DNA of 64,000 bases from Streptomyces sp. S.PNR 29. GTDB lineage: Bacteria; Actinomycetota; Actinomycetes; Streptomycetales; Streptomycetaceae. The stretch covers positions 186,001 through 250,000 of the forward strand of contig NZ_JANUQM010000013.1 in NCBI RefSeq assembly GCF_030386795.1. The letters run 5' to 3'. Positions 1-7,437 of the stretch are shown piece by piece; position 1 is the stretch's first letter, and every line of letters starts with the position of its first letter. The notes beneath the pieces were generated by a model that was given only the letters and a program-made list of their open reading frames with translations, made no database searches and had not been told where the DNA came from. A program made the translations under genes and the position numbers.

Positions 1-2
1 CG

Positions 3-1553
3 CAGACGAAGTGGCTGGTGTGGGCCGGTGTCGCCATCGGCTTCGCGTTCCTGGTCAAGACCCTGCAGGCCTTCCTGATCCTGCCGGTCCTCGCCCTGGT
101 GTACGTGGTCCTCGCACCGACCGGTCTGGGCAGGCGCATCGGCCAGGTGCTGCTCGCCGGGCTCGCGATGGTCGTCGCCGGCGGCTGGTGGGTCGCGATC
201 GTCGAGCTGTGGCCGGCGTCCTCGCGCCCGTACATCGGCGGCTCGCAGAACAACTCCTTCCTGGAGCTGACCTTCGGCTACAACGGCCTCGGCCGCATCA
301 ACGGCAACGAGACCGGCAGCGTCGGCGGCGGTGGCGGCAACAGTGGTGGCAACTGGGGCGAGACCGGCTGGGACCGGATGTTCAGCGCCAGCATCGGCGG
401 CCAGATCTCCTGGCTGATCCCGGCCGCGCTGATCCTGCTCGTGGCCGCCCTGTGGATGACGCGGAAGGCCAGGCGCACCGACACCGCCCGCGCCGCCTTC
501 CTCCTGTGGGGCGGGTCGCTGCTGATCACCGTGGTGATCTTCAGCTTCATGCAGGGCATCTTCCACGAGTACTACACCGTGGCCCTCGCGCCCTACATCG
601 CGCCGCTGGTCGGCATGGGCGCGGCCGTGCTGTGGGAGGAGCGGGGCAGGGTCTGGGCGTCGCTGACGCTGGCGGGCGCGATGACGGCGACCGCGGCGTG
701 GGGGTACGTCCTGCTCAACCGTTCCTCCGACTACTACCCCTGGCTGAAGTGGGTCGTGCTCGTCGGCGGTCTCGTCGCCGCGCTGGGCCTGGTCTTCGTG
801 AGCCGGCTCGGGCGCCGGCTGACCATGGGTGTCGTGGGCCTGAGCTGCGTCGCCGCGCTGGCCGGTCCTGCGGCGTACACCCTCACCACGCTGAACGAGG
901 GCCACACCGGCTCGATCGTCACGGCCGGTCCCGCTGTCGCGGGCGGTCGCGGCGGCCCGGGCGGCGGCATGCGCGGCGGCCCCGACGGGGGCGGCTTCCC
1001 CGGCGGCCAGAACCAGCAGGGCCAGCAGGGCCAGCAGGGCCAGCAGAACGGTCAGACTGGCCAGAACGGTCAGCTGGGCCGGCCTCCGACCGGCGGCTTC
1101 CCGGGCGGTGGCCAGAACCAGCAGGGGCAGCAGAACCAGCAGGGCGGCCGGACGGACGGTGGCGGTGGCGGTATGGGCGGTCTGCTCAACGGCGCCAGCG
1201 TCTCCGCCGAGGCCAAGAAGCTGCTGGAGGCCGACGCGGACCAGTACACCTGGGCCGCCGCGGCCATCGGCGCCCAGAACGCCGCGAGCTACCAACTGTC
1301 CACCGGTGAGCCCGTGATGGCCGTCGGCGGCTTCAACGGCACGGACCCGTCCCCGACGCCGGCCCAGTTCAAGCAGTACGTGGCGGCGGGCGAGATCCAC
1401 TACTTCATCGCCAGTGGTGCGGGAGGCGGCGGCATGGGCGGCGGCAGCAACGGCACGTCGTCGCAGATCACCTCCTGGGTCGAGGCCAACTTCAAGAAGG
1501 TCACGGTCGGTTCGGCCACCTTCTACGACCTCACGCAGAAGGCGAGCGACTGA
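3..1553 (+). CDS. PMT/ArnT-like family 39 glycosyltransferase, C-terminal part (5' end outside window)
   Basis: The reading frame is open to the left edge, so only the last 516 or so residues are visible. The first 290 or so residues hold a series of hydrophobic helices. A linker of about 80 residues rich in Gly, Gln and Asn follows (roughly residues 305-390), with repeated GQQ and NQQGQQ motifs. The last 120 residues form a soluble domain. This layout matches actinobacterial polyprenyl-phosphate mannosyltransferase-like enzymes of the YkcB type, membrane enzymes that move a sugar from a lipid carrier to an extracytoplasmic acceptor. The acceptor cannot be told from sequence. The catalytic N-terminal loop lies outside the window. 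It is followed by a hairpin and then by an MFS gene with its own promoter. Confidence 0.8.
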   Translation, partial: QTKWLVWAGVAIGFAFLVKTLQAFLILPVLALVYVVLAPTGLGRRIGQVLLAGLAMVVAGGWWVAIVELWPASSRPYIGGSQNNSFLELTFGYNGLGRINGNETGSVGGGGGNSGGNWGETGWDRMFSASIGGQISWLIPAALILLVAALWMTRKARRTDTARAAFLLWGGSLLITVVIFSFMQGIFHEYYTVALAPYIAPLVGMGAAVLWEERGRVWASLTLAGAMTATAAWGYVLLNRSSDYYPWLKWVVLVGGLVAALGLVFVSRLGRRLTMGVVGLSCVAALAGPAAYTLTTLNEGHTGSIVTAGPAVAGGRGGPGGGMRGGPDGGGFPGGQNQQGQQGQQGQQNGQTGQNGQLGRPPTGGFPGGGQNQQGQQNQQGGRTDGGGGGMGGLLNGASVSAEAKKLLEADADQYTWAAAAIGAQNAASYQLSTGEPVMAVGGFNGTDPSPTPAQFKQYVAAGEIHYFIASGAGGGGMGGGSNGTSSQITSWVEANFKKVTVGSATFYDLTQKASD

Positions 1554-1570
1554 CGGTTCTCCGACGACAG

Positions 1571-1597
1571 AGGGCGGTGGCGCAATGCCACCGCCCT
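1571..1597 (+). terminator. hairpin terminator after the glycosyltransferase gene
   Basis: AGGGCGGTGG and CCACCGCCCT form a perfect 10-bp stem around a 7-nt loop, 18 nt after the stop codon. The tail is CT-rich rather than a T run, as is common in Streptomyces. Confidence 0.65.
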
Positions 1598-1612
1598 CTC
1601 TCGTCGGGCAAT

Positions 1613-1648
1613 TGTACGGTGTATGGGAACTGTTCTACGGTGTATGGC
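1613..1648 (+). promoter_or_regulatory. putative promoter/operator of the MFS gene with a 12-bp direct repeat
   Basis: TTGTAC (1613-1618) and TACGGT (1636-1641) are 17 bp apart and fit -35 and -10 boxes. Transcription would then begin at or next to the ATG at 1649, giving a leaderless mRNA, which agrees with the lack of a Shine-Dalgarno site. The 12-mer TACGGTGTATGG occurs at 1615-1626 and again at 1636-1647, exactly two helical turns apart and overlapping the promoter. This suits binding by the TetR protein encoded downstream. This is inference. Confidence 0.5.
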
Positions 1649-3127
1649 ATGACGACGTCCCCACAGGGCCACCCCCAGCGCTGGCTGATCCTCGGTGTCA
1701 TCTGCCTCGCCCAGCTCACCGTGCTGCTCGACAACACCGTTCTGAACGTGGCCATCCCCTCGCTCACCCGTGAGCTGGACGCGCGCACCTCCGACATCCA
1801 GTGGATGATCAACGCCTATTCGCTCGTGCAGTCCGGTCTGCTGCTCACCGCGGGCAGCGCCGCCGACCGCTACGGCCGCAAGAAGATGCTGCTCGCGGGC
1901 CTGGTCCTGTTCGGCGTGGGCTCACTGGTGGCCGGACTGGCCGACTCCACCGGCCAGTTGATCGCGGCCCGCGCCGGCATGGGCGTCGGCGGCGCGCTGC
2001 TGGCGACCACCACGCTCGCCGTCGTGGTGCAGATCTTCGACGAGACCGAACGTGTGAAGGCGATCGGCCTGTGGGCCACGGTCAACTCGCTGGGCTTCGC
2101 CGCCGGGCCGCTGATCGGCGGCGTGATGCTCGACCACTTCTGGTGGGGAGCGATCTTCCTGATCAACATCCCGGTCGCGGTCATCGGCCTGATCGCCGTG
2201 GTCGCCCTCGTCCCCGAGTCCAGGAACCCGCAGGGCGACCGGCCCGACCTGCTCGGCGCGCTGCTCTCCACCATCGGCATGACGGGCATCGTCTACGCGA
2301 TCATCTCCGGTCCCGACGAGGGCTGGACCTCCGGGCCCACGCTCGTCTCCGCCGCGATCGGCGTCGTCGTCATGGCCGTGTTCGTGACATGGGAGCTGCG
2401 CATCCCTCACCCCATGCTGGACATGCACTTCTTCCGCAACCGCAGGTTCACGGGCGCCGTCGCGGGCGCGATCCTCGTCGCGTTCGGGATGGCCGGTTCG
2501 CTCTTCCTGCTCACGCAGCACCTGCAGTTCGTCCTCGGCTACGGCCCGTTGGAGGCGGGGCTGCGTACCGCGCCGTTCGCGCTGACCATCGTCGCGCTCA
2601 ACCTCACCGGGACCGGCGCCCGTCTCCTGCCCAGGCTCGGCACGCCGCTGACCATCGCGTCCGGCATGACGTGCCTGGCGGCGGGGCTCGCGGCGGTCGC
2701 GGTGTCCGGCGGCGACGGGTACGGCGGAATGCTGGCCGGGCTGATCATCATGGGCGTCGGCGTGGCCTTCGCCATGCCGGCCATGGCCAACGCCGTCATG
2801 AGTGCGATCCCGCCGGAGAAGGCGGGCGTGGGCGCGGGCGTCAACGGCACCCTGAACGAGTTCGGGCTGGGGCTCGGGGTGGCGGTGCTCGGGGCCGTGC
2901 TGAACTCCCGGTTCGCGGCGCTCGTTGCGGTGGCGGCGGGTTCCCTGCCGGAGGCTTTGGCGGTGGCGGGGTCGGCTCGGGAGCGGGCGCGTATCACCGA
3001 CGCGTTCGCCTCCGGGCTGGAGACCAGTCAGTTGGTGGGGGCGCTGGCGGTGCTGCTGGGCGGGTTGGTCGCGGCGGCGTTGTTGCGCAGGGCGGAGCGG
3101 GCAGAGTCGGAGGTGGCGGTCGCCTAG
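1649..3127 (+). CDS. MFS drug exporter, DHA2 (EmrB/QacA) type
   Basis: The 492-residue membrane protein is predicted to export hydrophobic compounds by proton antiport. Near the N-terminus VLLDNTVLNVAIPSL is the DHA2 motif in helix 1, and the GSAADRYGRKKML loop is MFS motif A between helices 2 and 3. The hydrophobic pattern fits 14 helices. The ATG at 1649 is chosen because it precedes the first helix and follows a good promoter at leaderless distance; an upstream in-frame start at 1577 would lie inside the terminator. A TetR regulator follows in the same direction after 130 bp and probably controls it. The substrate is unknown. Confidence 0.85.
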   Translation: MTTSPQGHPQRWLILGVICLAQLTVLLDNTVLNVAIPSLTRELDARTSDIQWMINAYSLVQSGLLLTAGSAADRYGRKKMLLAGLVLFGVGSLVAGLADSTGQLIAARAGMGVGGALLATTTLAVVVQIFDETERVKAIGLWATVNSLGFAAGPLIGGVMLDHFWWGAIFLINIPVAVIGLIAVVALVPESRNPQGDRPDLLGALLSTIGMTGIVYAIISGPDEGWTSGPTLVSAAIGVVVMAVFVTWELRIPHPMLDMHFFRNRRFTGAVAGAILVAFGMAGSLFLLTQHLQFVLGYGPLEAGLRTAPFALTIVALNLTGTGARLLPRLGTPLTIASGMTCLAAGLAAVAVSGGDGYGGMLAGLIIMGVGVAFAMPAMANAVMSAIPPEKAGVGAGVNGTLNEFGLGLGVAVLGAVLNSRFAALVAVAAGSLPEALAVAGSARERARITDAFASGLETSQLVGALAVLLGGLVAAALLRRAERAESEVAVA

Positions 3128-3175
3128 GGGCTCGGGTGGCATGGGCTGTTCCGCGGCTGAGGGTCCATGGTGGCT

Positions 3176-3204
3176 GGTCGCGCAGTTCCCCGCGCCCCTT
3201 GAGG
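3176..3204. repeat. dispersed Streptomyces intergenic repeat (CGCGCAGTTCCCCGCGCCCC type)
   Basis: The string CGCGCAGTTCCCCGCGCCCC between the MFS and TetR genes is a short repeat that I know to be very common between Streptomyces genes. No function is established here, and it supports the genus assignment. Confidence 0.5.
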
Positions 3205-3257
3205 GACGTTGCTGCTTAGCATCGTGACCAGTGGACAGGACGTCGAGGAAGGTGCCC

Positions 3258-4007
3258 ATGGCGAAAGCAGCCGCGCGGACCAGTGTCTGGCTGGAGGGCA
3301 AGGCGCGCCGTGGCGGGCGTGGTGGTGGGCAGCCGTCCGGGCTGGACCGGGAGCGGATCACCGAGGTGACCGTCCGGCTGCTGGACGCCGAGGGGCTGGC
3401 CAAGTTCTCCATGCGCCGGCTCGCCGCGGAGCTGAACGTCACGGCGATGTCCGTCTACTGGTACGTCGACACCAAGGACGACCTCCTCGAACTCGCCCTC
3501 GACGCCGTCGGCGGTGAGCTGCGCCTGCCCGACCCGGAGGCCGACGAGGACTGGCGCGACCAGCTGCGCATGCTGGCGCGGGAGTACCGTGCCCTGCTGG
3601 TGCGCCATCCCTGGCTGTCGCCGCTGGCCGGGCGTTTCCTCAACATCGGCCCGAAGAGCCTGGCCTTCTCCCGCGTCGTCCAGCAGGTCATCCGCAAGAC
3701 CGGCCTGCCCGTGCACGGACTGACCGGCGCCATCTCCGCCGTCTTCCAGTTCGTGTACGGCTACGGCACCATCGAGGGCCACTTCGCCGCCCGCGTCGCG
3801 GAGGCCGGCATGACCCCCGACGAGTACTTCCGGCACTCCGTGAGCACGGTGACCCGGGCACCGGACGCCACCGAGGTCATCCAGGAGTCGGTGGAGATCA
3901 TGGAGGCCCGTGGTGGCGAGACGGTGGCGGAGATGATGGACCGGGACTTCGAGTTCGCGCTGGATCTGCTGGTGGCGGGCATCGAGGCGATGGTGGCCCG
4001 CGGCTGA
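3258..4007 (+). CDS. TetR/AcrR family transcriptional regulator (TetR class C-terminal domain)
   Basis: The 249-residue protein begins with a basic, glycine-rich tail of about 30 residues. A typical TetR helix-turn-helix follows (roughly residues 35-80, containing FSMRRLAAELNVTAMSVYWYV) and then a helical ligand-binding domain. The start is the ATG at 3258, preceded by GAGGAAGG. By position it is the likely repressor of the DHA2 exporter upstream, which has a direct repeat over its promoter. The effector is unknown. Confidence 0.85.
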   Translation: MAKAAARTSVWLEGKARRGGRGGGQPSGLDRERITEVTVRLLDAEGLAKFSMRRLAAELNVTAMSVYWYVDTKDDLLELALDAVGGELRLPDPEADEDWRDQLRMLAREYRALLVRHPWLSPLAGRFLNIGPKSLAFSRVVQQVIRKTGLPVHGLTGAISAVFQFVYGYGTIEGHFAARVAEAGMTPDEYFRHSVSTVTRAPDATEVIQESVEIMEARGGETVAEMMDRDFEFALDLLVAGIEAMVARG

Positions 4008-4029
4008 CCCGGAGCCCTGTCCGCAGTTC

Positions 4030-4494
4030 TCACTCCACCAGCCGCGCCGGGAAGCCACCGGTGGCCACCGGCCCCCACCGCTCCGGCGTGATCCGGATGA
4101 TCGACTTGCCCTGCTTCACCATGGCCTGGCGGTACTCGTCCCAGTCGGGATGCTCCCCGGCGATGTTGCGGTAGTACTCCACCAGCGGCTCCACGGAGTC
4201 GGGCGAGTCGACGACCTCGGCCGTGCCGTCGACCTGGACCCAGGGGCCGTTCCAGTCGTCGCTCAGCACGATGATGCTGACCCGCGGGTCCCGCCTGGCG
4301 TTGCGGGTCTTGGCCCGTTCCGGGTACGTGGAGACCACGATCCGGCCCGAGTCGTCGACGCCGCAGGTCAGCGGCGACCCCTGGGGGCTGCCGTCGGCCC
4401 GCCGGGTGAGCAGGATGGCGTGGTGGCGGGGGCGTACGAAGTCCAGCAGTTCGTCGAGCGAGACGCGCGTGTTGGTCGCGATGTTGGGTGCCAT
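4030..4494 (-). CDS. PPOX-class F420-dependent oxidoreductase family protein
   Basis: The 154-residue protein has the split-barrel flavin-binding fold of the pyridoxamine-phosphate oxidase-like family. Visible family features are HAILLTRRADGSPQGSPL near residue 25, then STYPERAKTRNARRDPRVSI, and a central WVQVDGTAEV strand. In actinobacteria such small proteins use the deazaflavin F420 or bind flavin or haem; the substrate is not predictable. It stands alone on the minus strand, tail to tail with the TetR gene 22 bp away. No strong ribosome site precedes the ATG. Confidence 0.8.
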   Translation of the reverse strand: MAPNIATNTRVSLDELLDFVRPRHHAILLTRRADGSPQGSPLTCGVDDSGRIVVSTYPERAKTRNARRDPRVSIIVLSDDWNGPWVQVDGTAEVVDSPDSVEPLVEYYRNIAGEHPDWDEYRQAMVKQGKSIIRITPERWGPVATGGFPARLVE

Positions 4495-4523
4495 GGAGGC
4501 CAGCCTAGGACGGGTTTCGGCCG

Positions 4524-4877
4524 CTACGGCTGAAGGGCCTCCGTCAGGTTGTCGAACACGGGCACGTCACGGCGCAGGCCGGTCAGTTCCAGGACGCGGC
4601 TCGCCACACCGTCCGGTTCCGCCACCACCCGGACCCGGGCGCTGGGAGGCAGCCGGTGGCGTACGTCGTTGATGAGGCGGACGCCCTGGGAGTCCATGAA
4701 GCGGGTGCCGGTGAGGTCCAGGACCAGCACCCGCAGCCGCTCGGCGCGGGCGTCGGCCGCGGACATGATGAGGGTCAGCAGTTCGGTGGCGTTGCAGAAG
4801 TCGATTTCCGGCGGAAGCGCGACGAGGGTGCAGCCGGGCAGGTCGCGCGGCTCGCACGGATTCGGGAGGAAGGTCAC
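4524..4877 (-). CDS. STAS-domain anti-sigma factor antagonist
   Basis: This is a single-domain STAS protein of 117 residues. The family binds anti-sigma kinases and frees a sigma factor; binding is switched off by phosphorylation of a conserved serine. That serine is visible in GTRFMDSQGVRLI (D-S-Q-G near residue 62). The GTG at 4877 is chosen because AGGTGA lies six bases upstream; the ATG at 4883 directly abuts that site. GAF-ANTAR signalling genes diverge from it, and two SigB/F-type sigma genes, usual targets of such switches, lie 6 kb away. Confidence 0.85.
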   Translation of the reverse strand: MTFLPNPCEPRDLPGCTLVALPPEIDFCNATELLTLIMSAADARAERLRVLVLDLTGTRFMDSQGVRLINDVRHRLPPSARVRVVAEPDGVASRVLELTGLRRDVPVFDNLTEALQP

Positions 4878-5097
4878 TGGCATTCACCTGACAGACGTTC
4901 GTCCGGATTCCGGCAAGGCCGCTTCCTGACCCGCTGGCCATTCCACCACGCCGACGCCCGGCTGCGAAAGGCGCCCTGGTGGAGCGTCGGCCGGACGTCA
5001 CTTCGACGCAACCGAGCAGTTAGAGTGCTGTCCGTCCTGTGCTCGCAGTCAGGAATGTGCTGCGGAGCTCTCCTGCGCACGGCCTCATCAGCCGTGC

Positions 5098-5835
5098 ATG
5101 CCGAAGAGGTTCGTGGTGGCTGCGTCCGAGTTTTCTGATTTGCCCCGTTTCGCGGGCGGCTTCGACCTGGCCGAAGCTCTGACGGAGGCGGCTCAGCAAC
5201 TGCACGAGACGCCCACCCCGCACGGCACCCTGCGCACCGCGGTCCAGCTGGCGGTGCACCTCATGCCGGGGGCCGAACACGCCGGTGTCTCGGTGATCGA
5301 GCGCAGCAACCGCCCCCGTACGCTGGCCTGGACCGACGAGGTCGTGCGCTCCGCCGAGGCCCACCAGCAGGGCCGCGAGCCGCATCCGCACTGGGACCGG
5401 CTGTGGAGCTCGCCGGTGGTGCGGATCGAGGACAGCGAGGCCGACGGGGGTGCCGACGCCCTGTCCGCGCTCGGGCTGCGCTCGGCGCTGTCGCTGCGGC
5501 TGCGCGCCGACCGCCGCCGTATCACCGTGCTCACCGCCTACGCCAGCAAGCCGCGCGCCTTCGACGACGCCGCGACCCGGATCGGCCGGCTGTTCACCGC
5601 GCACGTCAGCATCGCCCTGGACTCGGCGACCACGCGCGAGCAGCTCACCGAGGCGATGCGCACCCGGGACCTCATCGGCCAGGCCACCGGCATCCTGATG
5701 GAGCGACTGAACATCGACGCCGCGGGCGCCTTCGAAAGCCTGGTACGGGCCTCGCAGCGGGAGAACGTCAAGCTGCGCGACCTCGCCCGCCGCATCGTCG
5801 ATGCGAACGACACCACAGGTGGGGCGGGGCGTTAA
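5098..5835 (+). CDS. GAF-ANTAR domain regulator (first of a tandem pair)
   Basis: The 245-residue protein has an N-terminal GAF-like sensor (about residues 25-175) and a C-terminal ANTAR RNA-binding domain (about 180-240), with the family pattern RDLIGQATGILMERLNID followed by ENVKLRDLARRIV. ANTAR proteins bind paired hairpins in nascent RNA and act as antiterminators. The signal sensed is unknown. The ATG at 5098 is listed, but GTG at 5116, preceded by AGAGG at 5105-5109, is a credible alternative. A second GAF-ANTAR gene starts 28 bp after its stop, so the two are probably co-transcribed. Confidence 0.85.
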   Translation: MPKRFVVAASEFSDLPRFAGGFDLAEALTEAAQQLHETPTPHGTLRTAVQLAVHLMPGAEHAGVSVIERSNRPRTLAWTDEVVRSAEAHQQGREPHPHWDRLWSSPVVRIEDSEADGGADALSALGLRSALSLRLRADRRRITVLTAYASKPRAFDDAATRIGRLFTAHVSIALDSATTREQLTEAMRTRDLIGQATGILMERLNIDAAGAFESLVRASQRENVKLRDLARRIVDANDTTGGAGR

Positions 5836-5863
5836 CGAGCGTTGCCGGGATACCCGTACGGTC

Positions 5864-6565
5864 ATGAGTCCCGAGACCCCCGACACGCTGGAGACCGCCA
5901 TCGCGCGCAGCAGCGGCCTGGACACGCTGCTGAGCGATCTGACCGACCGCGCGGTGCAACAGGTGGCCAGTACGGCCGCGTGCAGCATCACCGTGCGCCG
6001 CGCCGAACGGCTGCTGACCCTGGCGGGCAGCAGGGGACTGCCGAGCGGCCTGGACCAGCGTCAGTACGAGAACGGCTCGGGGCCCTGCGTGGCGGCCGCC
6101 GAGACGGGCGACGAGCAGTACGTCCCCGACCTGGTCGCGGAGACCCGCTGGCCCACCTACACGGCGTACGCGCTCTCCTGCGGTGTGCGCTGTGTGCTGG
6201 CGCTGCCGCTCGCCGTCGAGGGCGGGACGGGTGCCGCCATCAACTTCTACGGCCTCGAACCCCAGGCGCTGGGCGAACAGCGGGAGGTGGCCCGGGTGTT
6301 CGCGGACCGGGCCGCGGACGCGGTCAACACGGCCCTGCGCTTCGAGGAGCAACGGCAGTCGACGGCCGACGTGCGCACCGCCCTGCTCTCCCGCAGCGTC
6401 ATCGACCAGGCCATCGGCATCCTCATGGCCCGCGAGCGCATCGACGCCCAGCACGCGCTGGAGCGGCTGCGCCGCGCCTCGCAGCACACCAACGTCAAGC
6501 TGCGGGACCTGTGCAGCGACCTGGTGGCGAGAGTGAGCGGCGGTGCCTCACACCGCCGGCAGTGA
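5864..6565 (+). CDS. GAF-ANTAR domain regulator (second of a tandem pair)
   Basis: The 233-residue protein has a GAF domain (about 20-160; note ENGSGPCVAAAETG and CVLALPLAVEGG) and an ANTAR domain (about 170-228; SVIDQAIGILMARERIDAQ then TNVKLRDLCSDLV). It is clearly paralogous to the gene upstream but its GAF domain is more canonical. The pair probably forms a sensor and antiterminator module. The ATG at 5864 directly precedes the first conserved helix. Its end overlaps the convergent YceI gene by 18 bp. Confidence 0.85.
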   Translation: MSPETPDTLETAIARSSGLDTLLSDLTDRAVQQVASTAACSITVRRAERLLTLAGSRGLPSGLDQRQYENGSGPCVAAAETGDEQYVPDLVAETRWPTYTAYALSCGVRCVLALPLAVEGGTGAAINFYGLEPQALGEQREVARVFADRAADAVNTALRFEEQRQSTADVRTALLSRSVIDQAIGILMARERIDAQHALERLRRASQHTNVKLRDLCSDLVARVSGGASHRRQ

Positions 6566-7369
6566 CTCGCCCCGCACGGCCTGGACGTCCAGCTCCACCT
6601 TGAGCGTGGTGCCGATGGCCGCGATACCGGCCTGGAGCACCTGGTTGTAGTTCATCGCGAAGTCCTCGCGCCTGAGTTCGGTCGTCGCGCGGAACGCGGC
6701 CCGGGTGCCGCCCCAGGGGTCCGGGCCGGTGCCGAGGTAGGCCAGGTCCAGGTCGACGGGGCGGACGACGCCGTGCAGGGTCAGCTCACCGTGCACGGTC
6801 CAGCGGTCGGAGCCGGTGGCCGTCACGCCCGTGGACCGGTAGGTGATCCGGGGGTGCCGCTCGACGTCCAGGAAGTCCTCGGACCTCAGGTGCGTGTCCC
6901 GCATGCCGTTGCCGGTGTCGATCGACGCGGCCCGGATCACCGCCTCCACCCGGGACTTGGTGACGTCGTCCGGCGCGATCTCGATCGTGCCGGCGAAGTC
7001 CGTGAACCGCCCGTGCACGCTGGAGATCCCCAGATGCTGGGCCACGGCGGCGACGCTGGAGTGGGCCGGGTCGATGGTCCACGGCCCGGGCGGCGGCAGT
7101 TCGGTGCCGCCCTGCCGGGCCAGCGTCACCGTCCCGACCTCGGCCCGCCCGCTCGCGGTGACGATCGCGCTGGAGGCGGCGGGCGCGTACCCGACGGCCG
7201 TGACGATGACGGTGTACGCCCCCGGCGCCAGCGGGTTCGGGTCCCGTACGGCGCCCTCGGCGTCCGCCTCGGCCCGCAGCACCTGGGCGCCGGTCATGTC
7301 GGTCACCGTGACGACGGCGTGCGACACGGCCCATCCGTCCCGGGTGCGGATCCTCGCGGTCAGTCCCAT
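6548..7369 (-). CDS. YceI-family lipid-binding protein with N-terminal carboxypeptidase-regulatory-like domain
   Basis: The 273-residue protein has two parts. Residues 1-90 resemble a CarboxypepD_reg beta-sandwich (DAEGAVRDPNPLAPGAYTVIVTAVGYAPAAS). Residues 95-273 are a YceI lipocalin-like barrel that usually binds an isoprenoid lipid (GPWTIDPAHSSVAAVAQHLG; VHGELTLHGVVRPVDLDLAY; FRATTELRREDFAMNYNQ). The start at 7369 follows GAGGAG at good spacing. No signal peptide is visible. It lies 68 bp after an MFS exporter whose tail carries three similar sandwich domains, so the two probably share an mRNA and perhaps a handling role for a hydrophobic compound. Confidence 0.85.
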   Translation of the reverse strand: MGLTARIRTRDGWAVSHAVVTVTDMTGAQVLRAEADAEGAVRDPNPLAPGAYTVIVTAVGYAPAASSAIVTASGRAEVGTVTLARQGGTELPPPGPWTIDPAHSSVAAVAQHLGISSVHGRFTDFAGTIEIAPDDVTKSRVEAVIRAASIDTGNGMRDTHLRSEDFLDVERHPRITYRSTGVTATGSDRWTVHGELTLHGVVRPVDLDLAYLGTGPDPWGGTRAAFRATTELRREDFAMNYNQVLQAGIAAIGTTLKVELDVQAVRGESLPAV

Positions 7370-7437
7370 CTCACGTAACTCCTCAACAACGGACCGGCCC
7401 GTGGCAGCGGGGTACACCGCCACGGGCCGGGTCGGAA

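Noticed and set aside
1010..1160. Repeats that look like a short tandem array
   Set aside because: They are in-frame Gln/Gly codon repeats of the glycosyltransferase linker, with no spacers of CRISPR type.
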